Source: Saccharum officinarum (lineage: Eukaryota > Streptophyta > Magnoliopsida > Poales > Poaceae). Taken from it: a DNA stretch of 64,000 nucleotides. The DNA lies in the NCBI GenBank assembly GCA_020631735.1, contig CM036162.1:91436401-91500400 (forward strand), in the 5' to 3' direction. The notes under the pieces were generated by a model. It saw only the letters and a program-made list of their open reading frames with translations, searched no databases and was not told the DNA's origin. Position 1 is the stretch's first letter, and every line of letters starts with the position of its first letter. Positions 1-9,663 of the stretch are shown in pieces. The position numbers and the translations under genes are program-made.

Positions 1-1140
1 CAAACCGTGCATTTTACCTCCCTGGAGCGGTTTCGAAGGCGGTTTTGCTACAGTAAACAGTGTTTTGCTACAGTGAGGCGGTTTTGTCTTTTTCTTTTTT
101 ATTTATTTCGGCTGAATCTTTGAAAATTCATAGTAAATCACAGAAAAATCATAAAATGAAAAATCTAATTTTGTTGCACTCCACATGAGTAGATCTACAC
201 ATTGAACATATAATATGGTATGCTTTAGTACAAAGTTTTTGCTATGAAGGTTTTGCCTTTTTCTTTTTTATTTATTTCGGCTAAATCTTTGAAAAATCAT
301 AGTAAATTACAGAAAAATGATAAAATGGAAAATCTAATTTTGTTGGACTCCACATGAGCATATCTACACAGTGAACATATAATATGGTATGCTTTAGTAC
401 AGAATTTTTGCTACCAAGGTTTTGTCTTTTTCTTTTTTATTTATTTGGCTGAATCTTTGAAAAATCATAGTAAATCACAGAAAAATCATAAAATAGAAAG
501 TCTAATTTTTTTGGACTCCACATGAGTAGATCTACACAGTGAACATATAATACGATATGCTTTAGTCCAACAAAATAATTATAGAAGCTGCAGCTATGAA
601 TTATTTCAATTAATTACAGAAAAGCATAGATCTAAAGCTACAATAAAAATTTTGTACTAAAGCATACCATATTATATGTTCAATGTGTAGATATGCTCAT
701 GTGGAGTCTAACAAAATTAGATTTTCCATTTTATGATTTTTCTGTAATTTACTATGATTTTTCAAAGATTTAGCCGAAATAAATAAAAAAAGGCAAAACC
801 TTCATAGAAAAAATTTTGTACTAAAGGATACCATATTATATATTCACTGTGTAGATCTACTCATGTGGAGTGCAACAAAATTGGATTTTTCATTTTATGA
901 TTTTTCTGTGATTTAATATGATTTTTCAAAGATTCAGCCGAAATAAATAAAAAAAGAAAAAGACAAAACCGCCCCACTGTAGCAAAACCACCGTTTACTG
1001 TAGCAAACCCGCCTTCGAAACTGCTCTAGGGAGGTAAAATGCACGGTTTGAAAAGTTAAGGGAGGTGATTTGCCCGGTTTTGAAATTGAGGGAGGAAAAG
1101 CGGACTTTCGTGAAAGTTGGGGGAGGAAAAGTAGACTTTT
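1..1140. mobile_element. Long foldback (long-TIR) element, left end outside window
   Basis: Positions 1-401 pair with 654-1050 in inverted orientation, mostly matching over about 400 bp. The 402-653 spacer holds one more internal unit. The sequence to about 1140 (several GGGAGG-type stretches ending in a purine-rich run) continues the right terminal repeat, whose left partner would lie before base 1. There is no coding capacity. It could be a Mutator-like or other long-TIR non-autonomous element; the superfamily is not settled because the left end and target duplication are not visible. Confidence 0.7.
81..590. repeat. Three tandem ~170-bp units inside the foldback
   Basis: Units at about 81-247, 248-417 and 418-590 each run from a GGTTTTGYCTTTTTC-like start, through a CACATGAGTAGATCTACAC-like core, to TATGCTTTAGTAC-like ends. 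Two more units lie inverted at about 654-960. The element therefore contains direct repeats within inverted repeats. Confidence 0.75.
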
Positions 1141-1342
1141 TCCTCTAATGACCTTACTACAACAGTCAAAGTTCATGAACTGTTTGGGTTTGGCCCAGTC
1201 ATAAATGGGCCACAATGGAATAGTCATCTGCTACCATAGCACTGGAAAGTATACTATTCCTATGGAGTGATGGGCTGACGACAGCTAACACAGCTATATG
1301 CGCCAGTTTTTCAGAACAAGTGTGCACACGCAACTATATGCA
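1141..1342. other. No feature recognised
   Basis: Short unique-looking stretch between the foldback and the first MITE. I see no coding potential or repeat structure in it. Confidence 0.5.
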
Positions 1343-1585
1343 GGCCTTGTTCACTTCCCATCCCAACCCAAAATATTTCTTCTTCCACCTATCACATCAA
1401 ATCTTTCGACGCATGCATGGAGCATTAAATGTAGGTAAAAAAGATAACTAATTGCATAGTTTGTCTGTAAATGTCGGGACGAATCTTTTGAGCATAGTTA
1501 GTCTATGATTAGACAAATTTTGTCAAATAACAACGAAAGATGCTACAGTAACTTTTCACCTACTTTTCGCGAAGTGAACACACCC
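1343..1585. mobile_element. Tourist-like MITE
   Basis: Starts GGCCTTGTTCACTTCCC and ends GAAGTGAACACACCC. The inside has the hallmarks of this very common grass family: ATCACATC, GCATGCATGGAGCATTAAATG, AATCTTTTGAGC and GCTACAGTA. It belongs to the same family as 1893-2122, whose TTA target duplication supports the PIF/Harbinger (Tourist) type. Confidence 0.75.
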
Positions 1586-1892
1586 GCAAGCCTGCAACCT
1601 GAACATTTTGGGGCATATTTGGCAGCAAGCCCAGCGACAAACAAACCCTAAATGTAGACAGTGTCACTGTAGGAATCTCTAGGTAGAATCCTAAGAAAGG
1701 AGTCTTTTACTGTATATATATAGAACATTATAAAATCTTTAGGCTAGGCTAATGGCAACACATTATGAAGATTGATATATGTTGCTTATGATTCCTGATC
1801 CCTCAAAGCCCAAAGTGGTGGGAACCAACTCACTTTACAGATTTTTTTTCTAGATAAAGTAAACTCACTTGACAGATGGAAAGAGCATCTTA

Positions 1893-2122
1893 GGTCATGT
1901 TTAGTTCCCAAAAATTTTCAAGATTCTCCATCACATCGAATGTTTAGACATATGCATGGAGTATTAAATGTAGACGAAAAAAAACTAATTACACAGTTTG
2001 GTAGAAAACCACGAGATAAATCTTTTGAACCTAATTAATCCATGATTGGACACTAATTGACAAATACAAACGAAAGTACTACAGTAGCCAAAGCCAAAAA
2101 ATTTCGCGAACTGCACACACCC
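1893..2122. mobile_element. Tourist-like MITE with TTA target duplication
   Basis: Begins GGTCATGTTTAGTTCCC and ends GAACTGCACACACCC. Both sides carry TTA (1890-1892 and 2123-2125), the target duplication typical of PIF/Harbinger-derived Tourist MITEs. It is non-coding. Confidence 0.8.
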
Positions 2123-2172
2123 TTAATCACAACGCATTTCCAGTTATATTCCTATACTATACTAATATAATA

Positions 2173-2430
2173 CTCCCTCCGTCCCAATGAATATGCAATT
2201 CTCACATCCCGAGAAATCAGCCATCATAAATTTTGATTAAAATTACATAAAAAAAATACTAACTCTTATGAGACAAAATAAGTACCGTTAGATTGGTTAT
2301 GAAATATATTTTCATAATAAATTTATTTCGAGACATAAATGCTAATACTTTTTACTATAAATTTGGTCAAAGTTGACACAGTTTAAACGACACGTTTTCC
2401 ATAATTGCATAATCAACCGGTCGGAGGGAG
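2173..2430. mobile_element. Stowaway MITE
   Basis: Starts CTCCCTCCGTCCCAATGAA and ends in GTCGGAGGGAG, the classic Stowaway (Tc1/mariner-derived) terminal repeat. It is flanked by TA at 2171-2172 and 2431-2432. It is AT-rich and non-coding. Confidence 0.9.
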
Positions 2431-2682
2431 TAGAATGGATCTACATGAGCAATACGAAGTTGGAACCTTCTCTTCTTGGGAACCGTACCCACTAGGCACA
2501 AGCGCACATGAACTAGGCACGTCCCACGATCTCGACAAGAAATATTTTAGATTGATCTCAACAAGAATACTTCACTGGATGGACAACAAATCACAAAAAA
2601 AATAGCAGTTTTTTTAACATTTTTCACATATCATAGTTGACAAATGGATTGCTCCAGACATGGTCACTTGACTGGTGATTAA

Positions 2683-2890
2683 GGGGGTGTTTGGTTTGCC
2701 CTGTTAAAGTTTAGCAGGTACGGTAGCACTTTCGTCTTATTTAACAATTAGTGTCAAATCATGAACTAATTAGGCTTAATAGATTCGTCTCGTAAATTAC
2801 TCTTAATCTGTGCCGACATGCATGTAATTAATTTATATTTAGTACTCCACGCATGTACCGCAACATTCGATGTGAAATGTGTTAAAAAAA
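2683..2890. mobile_element. Tourist-like MITE, diverged or partial
   Basis: Begins GGGGGTGTTTGGTTTGCC and carries the reverse-oriented family core (GACTAATTAGGCT-like, GATTCGTCTCGT, ATGTACCGCAACATTCGATGTG). The right terminal repeat is poor and the exact end is uncertain. Confidence 0.55.
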
Positions 2891-2969
2891 CAGACGTAAC
2901 GGCCTGAGTAATCCCCGGGGACAAGCAAGACTATCTGGTCTGATGACCCCAATAATCAGAGTTCAGACA

Positions 2970-3017
2970 AGAGACACCTAGAGCCTTAATCAAAAAAAAA
3001 AGAGACACCTAGAGCCT
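2970..3017. repeat. 17-bp direct repeat around a poly-A tail (retroposition scar)
   Basis: A 17-bp word starting AGAGACACC occurs at 2970-2986 and again at 3001-3017. It flanks only TAATC plus an A run (2987-3000). This looks like a target-site duplication left by a severely 5'-truncated retroposon reduced to its tail. A slippage duplication is the alternative. Confidence 0.5.
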
Positions 3018-3172
3018 GGAGGGTTTGTATATACGTGGAAGACAGTATTGACCTGGTACTGTGCCGTGTCCAGAACTGCAAGATGCTTTCACAACATTCA
3101 ATTATTCGTCACCTCTGACAGCTAAAGTCACCACTCTAATTTGGTGAAATGTACTGTTCGTAGTGTAATTTG

Positions 3173-3441
3173 GGGCCTGTTTAGATCCCAAATTTCTCCT
3201 CAAATTCTACTATACAAAAAGAAGATTCCTCATCACATCAAAATGCCGGCACAAGCATGGAGTACTAAATGTAGATGAAATCAAAAACTAATTGCACAGT
3301 TTAGTTGTACTTTGCGAGACGAATCTTTTGAGTCTAATTAGTCAATGTTTGGACAAAAATTCACAAATACAAACGAAATGCTACAGAATCTTGCACTATA
3401 CAGAATTTGCCCCTACCAAATTGGCTCAACTAAACACGGCC
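3173..3441. mobile_element. Tourist-like MITE
   Basis: Starts GGGCCTGTTTAGATCCC and ends CTAAACACGGCC. The inside holds GCATGGAGTACTAAATG, GAGACGAATCTTTTGAG and ATGCTACAG. It lies about 120 bp beyond the 3' end of the glucanase coding sequence. Confidence 0.7.
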
Positions 3442-3562
3442 TTGCTTTCTTTCTTTTTTTTTTTACTTTCTAGATCATCCTAGTCAACTGAATTACATAT
3501 TGAAACTGCATTAATCAATCAAGAACTAATCATTCAAAACAAGCACTAAATGGACCATAATT

Positions 3563-5139
3563 TCAGAATGTAGGATGTGAACACTTACTTGGGTCTTTGA
3601 TAGTCTGCTCTGCGAGGTTGTTGAAGTAGCACGTCGCTCCAATCTTCCTGAACTGTTGCCAGTACGAGTTGAAAGCGTAGCTGGCGTGCGCCACGGTCGT
3701 GTTCGGCATGTAACACTTCTTCCCGGGCTGAATGGCGTTGCAGGTCCCGTTTCCCTGCCCGCACGCGTACGACAGCGCGTTCCCCACTGCCGTCTCGTTC
3801 AGCTTGTTGCTGACCGTGGCCGAGAGCACGCACCATATCGGCCCCTTGTACGGTGTGTTGTTCTCCGGCGCCGGCAGGGGCGGGTACGACCACAGTGGCC
3901 GCCGTCCGGTGAGGTCGATCTCGTAGGCTGCCGTGCCGTTGGAGTAGTACAGCCCCCAATGTCGCTCGGTGCCCGGCCCTGGCTTGAGGTCCTCGTTGTA
4001 GAGCGAGAACACGAACACCGGCATCTTCGCGCCCGGCCTCACCGGCGTGCCCGGGTTCTTGACCATCCGCGCCGCGAGGTTCCTGTTGTAGATGGCGGCG
4101 TTGTGGACGTTGCCGCCAATCTGGTCGTAGTCGCAGCCGTTGGGCCACCCGGTCTCAGCGATGGCCAGCTTCACGTGCCCGTACCCGAGCCTGGCCATCG
4201 CGATGACCACCGCGTCGAGCATTTCGTCGAGCAGGTTGGTGTATGTGAGCCCGGTGCCCGGGTCGACGTAGCGGAGGCGTCCGCCCTGGAAGAGCGCGTA
4301 GTCGAGCGAGACGGTGAGGTTGTTGTCGGCCCAGACGAAGTAGGGGTACGCGTCGACGAAGTAGTACGAGTTGGTCCCGTTCAGGAAGTGCAACAGCGGG
4401 CGCACGACTGCCTCGGCGATGTCGGCGCGGAACGCGGCCGCCGACGGTGGGCGCGGGAAGGCGCCGTCGGCGAGCGCGTCCATGGCGAGCGTGGTGCCGA
4501 TCTTAACGCTGCTGATGCCCCTCTTGCGGAGGCTCCGGTGGATGTTCTCCATCGCCGGGACCAGGCGCGGCCAGGTGGAGTTGGCGATGGAGTGGTCGGA
4601 GAGGATCTCGTTCCCCACGAGAAGGAACTTGACCCGCGTCGCGGGGTAGTAGGGGACCAGGTTCTCGGCGACCCACCGGTCCGCCGCGGCCGCTGAGGCG
4701 GCGAGGTCCGGGATGATCTCGTTGGGCACCATGATGGAGACGGGCCAGCGCGTCCCCGCCAGCGCGCGGAGCACGCCCGGGTTGGCGTCGTAGATCTTGA
4801 CCGACCCGGCCCCCGCCGCGCGGAGCAGCTCCACGGACCGCCGCGGCGAGGGGATGTCGTCCGCCACCCGGCCGTAGTTGACGCCGAGCCCGTAGCCGCC
4901 GCTTGCCCCATACGCCCCTGCAAAGATAAAGACACCGCCTTTAAGCTCACAAAGCTCAGGCCTCAGCTCAGCTTGGTTTGCAATAGCTCCATCCTTCAGC
5001 CCGCCAGCGAGACGGCGTGGTGGACGGCAGAGGAGGAGGAGGAGGCTTGCGCAAGCTTACCGCGGCAGGCGACGGTGGCGCAGAGAAGGAAGAGGAAGGG
5101 GAGGGTCAAGAGCGGCGAAGCGGCCATGGATACTGCCAT
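3563..5139 (-). CDS. Glucan endo-1,3-beta-glucosidase, GH17 with X8 (CBM43) domain
   Basis: Predicted secreted beta-1,3-glucanase acting on callose in the wall. There are two exons: 5061-5139 (ATG at 5139) and 3563-4917, with a GT-AG intron at 4918-5060. The product is 477 aa. Residues 1 to about 26 form a signal peptide with a Leu/Phe-rich core. The GH17 domain follows (about residues 35-370), with the proton donor in VGNE (Glu130) and the nucleophile in IAETGWPN (Glu281). An X8 domain covers about 387-477 and has six cysteines. No hydrophobic tail follows, so a GPI anchor is not evident. A GTG codon at 4867 opens the long exon frame, but the spliced upstream exon gives an ATG and signal peptide and is preferred. 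A GTAAGT at 3583-3588, seven codons before the stop, could be a donor for a further 3' exon. GC-rich codon use is normal for a grass gene. Confidence 0.9.
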
Positions 5140-5420
5140 GGCTCGGGCTCCTCTGCTCTGTTGGAGTCTGCCTCGGCGTTCTCAGACCTCGGGGTTGCCG
5201 TCTACGATGGATGGGAAGCCGCGTCCCCTTCTCTTCTTGTAGGAGAGCGAACTAGGGGCTCCTTTTTTAAAATTAAATTAAAGTTTGGCAACGGTAATAA
5301 TGAGGTAAAGCTGTGACCAGGCTTTTGAGAGGGAAATTTAAAAATAATTCAATAAAGCAAAAACAAAAAATAATGAGGTAAAGCTGTGGTGAAAAAATGA
5401 TGCTTTGGAGAAAGGCAAGG
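5140..5420 (-). promoter_or_regulatory. 5' region of the glucanase gene
   Basis: Sequence upstream of the ATG at 5139 on the minus strand. It holds a CT-rich leader but no convincing TATA box. A 20-bp word (AATAATGAGGTAAAGCTGTG) occurs twice here, at about 5295 and 5367. No specific regulatory element can be assigned. Confidence 0.35.
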
Positions 5421-5475
5421 TGAAAATCACAAGAAAAAGAGAGGTGGTGGTGAAAATCACAAGAAAAAGAGAGGA
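5421..5475. repeat. Tandem duplication, period 30 bp
   Basis: The words TGAAAATCAC and AAGAAAAAGAGAGG occur in direct tandem at 5421-5450 and 5451-5475. Confidence 0.7.
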
Positions 5476-5733
5476 GGTGCTGTGTAAGTGCAATGGTGCA
5501 AGACTGCAACTGCAAGTGTGCATTGCAGCGTTCGGTTGTGTCAGTGCCCATCATTCCCTTGTTGCTCGTCTTGCGCATTGGATCCTCTGCTCGGGGAGGG
5601 AGCTTTGGGAAGCTGGCTTTGCAAGTTTGTTTCTCTTTCTGTTCTTTCAGGTTTTGGAGGTTTGTCAATTGTGACCCACGAGGTCAAAAGCTACACAGTA
5701 AATGCAACCACTTCGTCGTCGATGGCAAGCAGA

Positions 5734-5843
5734 CTGTTCGTTTCGCTGGTTTATTGTGGCTAAAAGTACTGTTCGCTGGTTTATTGTGAGAGAAAAATAC
5801 TGCTGGATAGCTGCTGATTCTGCTGAATAGCTCAAACGAACAG
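5734..5843. mobile_element. Short MITE (CTGTTCGTTT / AAACGAACAG termini)
   Basis: A 110-bp segment with inverted ends and the internal motif CTGGTTTATTGTG(AGAG), a small MITE type common in grasses. The internal motif is present twice. The superfamily is not certain. Confidence 0.6.
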
Positions 5844-5924
5844 GGTGAAGAGCGCTTTCCTTTGCTCATTCTGTCAAACGACTGGGGAAATTGCTTTGGC
5901 ACCTGCGTTGTTACTTGGAGTACA

Positions 5925-6132
5925 AAAGGGTGCAGTTTCATTTTTAAGAAATCAAATGATTTAAAGTTTAATCAAAATTATATAAAAAACACTATCATTA
6001 TGATACAAAATAAAAATAGTAAATTTAGTTGGAGGCATAAATATTAATATTATTCACTATAAAATTGGTAACCTAGTTTGACTTACACAAATTCTATAAT
6101 TATATATCTTTTTGTTGATGGAGGAGGGAGTA
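5925..6132. mobile_element. Stowaway MITE remnant
   Basis: Has the Stowaway internal pattern (TTTTAAGAAATCAAA, TACAAAATAAAAATAG, GACTTACACAAATTC) and ends in GGAGGAGGGAGTA. The left terminal repeat has decayed. Confidence 0.6.
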
Positions 6133-6189
6133 CATCCCAACACCAATGCAACTTTTGCAAAAATAGTGAATCTTTCATGATGATTTTGC

Positions 6190-6525
6190 CAAGTTTGTAT
6201 CTAGCCAGCTAAGTAACAAATACTAAAAACTAGTTAGGTGGATCCAAACATATCTATAGCTAATAGATTAGCTATCCAGTATCAGCTAATAATATCTCAT
6301 TGGTTAGGCAAACCCAATTAATTGGTTGCCAGTGGATGAATACCTTCTCATCAATTGATAAAGTTTGATCCACTACGAGCTAATAACTAGCTAACTAAAA
6401 GCTCATAACTAATATTAGCTAGCTAACTATTAGCTGCTATCAGTTGGTTTGGCCCAACGAGTATTTGTTAGTTGGTATTCAGCTAACAATTAGCTAGTAT
6501 GTTAGCTGGATCTATTTGGATCGAA
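6190..6525. mobile_element. AGCTAG-rich MITE remnant
   Basis: Bounded by GGTGGATCCAAACA on the left and AGCTGGATCTATTTGGAT on the right. It is packed with TTAGCTAGCTAAC-type words in both orientations, resembling a Tourist-type grass MITE. No target duplication was found. Confidence 0.5.
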
Positions 6526-6532
6526 AAAACTA

Positions 6533-6640
6533 CTCCCTCTATCCCTGAATAAAACAATTTCTAGAGTTTTCTTAAATCAAACTTTTTTATATTTGACTGG
6601 ATTTATAGGAAAAATACAAATACTTGTGTTAACTAAAGCC
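6533..6640. mobile_element. Stowaway MITE, right part missing
   Basis: Starts TACTCCCTCTATCCCTGAAT and then AAAC and TTGACTGGATTTATAGG. No matching right terminus is seen. Confidence 0.55.
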
Positions 6641-6838
6641 ATAGTGAAAAGCAGATATCTTTTTGGTAAAACAACATTTCAATGACCTATAAGCTAATGG
6701 ATTTCAAATAATCTGCACGTAATAATTAGCCAGCTAATTTTAATTGGAAGCTGTTAATAACTAAAAAAGATCAAAACAACTGCTAAGCCACACATGCTAC
6801 TTGTCCACTAACCACGGATGAGCGAGACATCGTACTCA

Positions 6839-7082
6839 GGCCTTGTTTAGATGCACTCTAAAAGTTGAATTTTTTTCACTCTCTCTCCATCACATCAATC
6901 TTTGGACCCATGCATGAAGTAGTAAATGTAGGTAAAAAAAAAAACTAATTATACAGTTTAGTTGAAAATCACGAGATGAATCTTTTGAGCCTAGTTGGTC
7001 CATGATTGGACAATATTTGTCAAATACGACGAAAATGGTACTATTCATCGGTTTGAAATTTTTTCAGCATCTAAACGTGGCC
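6839..7082. mobile_element. Tourist-like MITE
   Basis: Begins GGCCTTGTTTAGATGCAC and ends GCATCTAAACGTGGCC. The core has ATCACATCAATCTTTGGAC, GCATGAAGTAGTAAATGTAG and CATGATTGGACAATATTTG. Its closest relative in the window is the inverted copy at 29335-29578. Confidence 0.75.
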
Positions 7083-7149
7083 TCACTACTCATGCGTGTG
7101 TTACAGAAAACCTACTCTTGCGTGGTCAGCATACCGTGACAGAAGCTTG

Positions 7150-7400
7150 CTCTTCAAAATTGCTCCTATCCAGAAAAAAATGCAAATCTTATTTTTAAGA
7201 AGTCAAACTTTTAAATTTAACTATATATATAATTACAAATATTCAAATATATAATAAGTATCATTAGATTACTAATGAAACTATATTTTTACAATAAATA
7301 GTATATGAAAAATAAAAATATGAATATTTTTTTTTTATTTTTTACTAGTCTATTTGAACTTAAGAAACTTTCACTCTTTAGAAATGAGGTGTGCATTCTT
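7150..7400. mobile_element. Stowaway MITE remnant
   Basis: AT-rich block with the Stowaway internal pattern (AAATCTTATTTTTAAGAAG, AGTATCATTAGATTA, TATTTGAACTTAAGAAAC). Its termini are decayed (CTCCTATCC on the left). Confidence 0.45.
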
Positions 7401-7612
7401 TTTTCTTGAGTACGCGTCTCAACACGTACTAAGTCAGATTCTCCGGTCTTTCGTCAACACAGAACGGCTACTGACGCAGGCGGCGGCAATTTGAGCAAGC
7501 AGTCTTTATGTTTGATATTTTTCCCATGAAGTTTCCATCGCCCTTTTGCTTTTGTTGATTCCTCTCCCTTTTGGCTTTTATGTGTTATACGAATATTACC
7601 TAGCACTAAGTA

Positions 7613-7856
7613 GGGCCTGTTTAGTTGCCCATGCAACCTAAAAAAGTTTGCACAGTATCCGTCACATCGAATCTTGCGGCACATGCATGGAGTACTAAAT
7701 GTAGACGAAAGAAAAAACTAATTACACAGTTTAGTTGTAAATCACGAGACAAATCTTTTGAGCCTAATTAGTCCATGATTGAACACAAATTGCCAAATAA
7801 AACGAAAAGTGCTACAGTAGCCGAACCCAAACTTTTTCACCAACTAAACAGCCCCG
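7613..7856. mobile_element. Tourist-like MITE
   Basis: Starts GGGCCTGTTTAGTTGCCC and ends CCAACTAAACAGCCCC. The inside has GCATGGAGTACTAAATGTAG, AATCTTTTGAGCCTAATTAG and GTGCTACAGTAGCC. Confidence 0.75.
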
Positions 7857-8050
7857 TAAAATCTAGGAAAAGATAGCTAGGAATGTTTAGCCTTGTTTCC
7901 TCCCATCCACGTCACTCGTCAGTTAGCACGCCCCTTGTGCGCACATCACGTTCAGTAAATATAAGTGTGCTAGCTCACAAATCCACACGTCGAATTAATT
8001 GTATAGATCAAAAAAAATGTGCGGGGAGACGCACAATCTGGACTTGCTTA

Positions 8051-8490
8051 GACTACCCGCAGTGGATACTCTAAAACGATACTCTAAAGCTTTAGAGTAT
8101 GAATATAGAGTAAAAACTGCTGCACTTGATACTCTAAAACGATACTCTATACTTTCTCTCACTCTATATTTAGAGTAGTACTGTGCTTACTCTATACTCT
8201 GTAGTGGCGGACCCCGCTAGCTAAACAAAGGAAAAAATGCTATAACTCACAAACCAAAAATCCAAATTAAATTTCGATTGCACCATTAAATTCGTCTCAA
8301 TAAATCCTTCAAAACTAGATCACACATGGATATATTTAGATAAAGTGACAAGTCGGTCCCACAGTGAATAGAGTGGATAGAGGATGATATAGAGGATGGA
8401 TGGGTGCTGGAGAATTGAATATAGAGGAGAGAATCTTGCTGACTAGGACGTATAGAGGATGATATAGAGGATGGATGTGTGCGAGTAGTC
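8051..8490. mobile_element. PIF/Harbinger-type MITE, GACTACCCGC family, copy 1
   Basis: This 440-bp element begins GACTACCCGCAGTGG and ends GTGCGAGTAGTC. TTA lies on both sides (8048-8050 and 8491-8493). It contains repeated GATACTCTAAAACGATACTC words and ends in GATAGAGGATG-type repeats. A second copy lies at 61789-62215. It is non-coding. Confidence 0.8.
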
Positions 8491-8519
8491 TTAGAGATGC
8501 TCTAAAGCATTAGTTAGAT

Positions 8520-9397
8520 CAAGGGCGGAGCTTCCCATATGGCAAGGTATGGTGCTTGCCATACCTCAATTTGCCAGGAACTCATACCCCTAAATCACAT
8601 CGTCTGTCATGAATGCTTGTAGGAGTTCGTTATCTGCTGTTCTCTGGCCCTGAAGAAGAAGAACAGGACGTGAAAATTGAACCGGTAGCTGTATTGTATA
8701 TCTGGGCTACAGGTTTGTGGGCTTACGTAGCTTGAGCAGGGGCCAGCCCAATTAAGATGGTGTCCAGCACCCAGGCGGCCAGGCTACGACGGAGAGCAGA
8801 TCAAGAGTCGCCGATTCAGAAGCAATTCCAAACGTTTGGTATACCTGGTCATCGCATTGCCCTAGCTTTTGCCTTCCTCGATCAATCGGCCAACGGGCAT
8901 TGGGCATTGGCCATCGCCGATCTGTGCTGGCGTAGTGGCGTGCTGTGTACTGCTCTGTGCTCCGGCCTCCGTCGTCAGCCCGTCCTGGCCTCCTGCGCTA
9001 CGCGTCCTTCTGCTTGCCTGAATCCTGATTGCCTCTCTCTGGCCAATTCCATCGGGCATCATCCGAGTATCTGACCCAGGTAATTTAATTTATTCTATAT
9101 TATTTATTATATTTGTTGAGTGATTAATTAATAACTTGTTTGATTTATTCTATATTATTTATTGTATTTGTCTCTTGATTTCACTTTCACCTTTTTAGTA
9201 TTCTTCTTTAATGTTAGATTTCTTCTATATATTATTTATATATTTTTGTTTGTATATTTCATGCTTGATGAATGAAAATCATTAAATTTTACATGTATAC
9301 AAGGCAACATTAGTTTAAATTTTATGCTACCTAAGTAGCTATATTCTCAAGTTCGGCATCCCGCCACACCTCAATTTAATTCCTTCCTCCGCCACTG
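8520..9397. mobile_element. Non-autonomous hAT element with 8-bp target duplication
   Basis: The 878-bp element starts CAAGGGCGGAGCTTCC and ends TTCCTCCGCCACTG, near-perfect inverted ends. It is flanked by a perfect 8-bp duplication, AGTTAGAT, at 8512-8519 and 9398-9405, which is diagnostic of hAT transposition. Subterminal CCATACCTCAATTT / CCACACCTCAATTT words occur at both ends. The middle has an open frame at 8757-9074 (105 codons, plus) with no recognisable transposase motif. The element looks internally deleted and dependent on a transposase elsewhere. Confidence 0.85.
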
Positions 9398-9533
9398 AGT
9401 TAGATGCCGTATGTATTTGGTGGATTAGGGTGAAAATTAAACTAAGTTTCATCCTAATCTACTTTAATACATATGGATTGAGGTGGATACGAAGCATCAA
9501 ACAAGGCCTTGGAAAGTTTGCACAAGAGTTTAT

Positions 9534-9663
9534 GGCCCTGTTCATCTGGCTTATAATCCGTCTTATTCAGCTTATTTTTTTAGCCGGAACAGTATTTTTC
9601 TCTCACAAAAAAATCAGCCAACAATGTTTTTCAACCGGCTTATAATTCCAGTCGAACGGGGCC
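9534..9663. mobile_element. Short MITE (GGCCCTGTTC / GAACGGGGCC termini)
   Basis: This 130-bp segment has inverted ends GGCCCTGTTCATCTGGCTTAT and an ATAATTCCAGTCGAACGGGGCC-type right end. The inside has AGTATTTTTCTCTCAC and ATCAGCCAACAATG. It is a common grass MITE type. Confidence 0.6.

Noticed and set aside
3656..4696. 346-codon open frame on the plus strand across the glucanase
   Set aside because: Antisense shadow of a GC-rich coding exon. It is Arg/Val-rich with no domain, while the minus strand encodes a clear GH17-X8 protein.
4381..4950. 189-codon minus-strand open frame overlapping the glucanase start
   Set aside because: Frame-shifted reading of the same exon, Ser/Arg/Thr-rich. The correct frame has the GH17 motifs.
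8757..9074. 105-codon frame in the hAT element as a transposase
   Set aside because: No zinc finger or hAT dimerisation motif. Retained only as a note inside the hAT feature.
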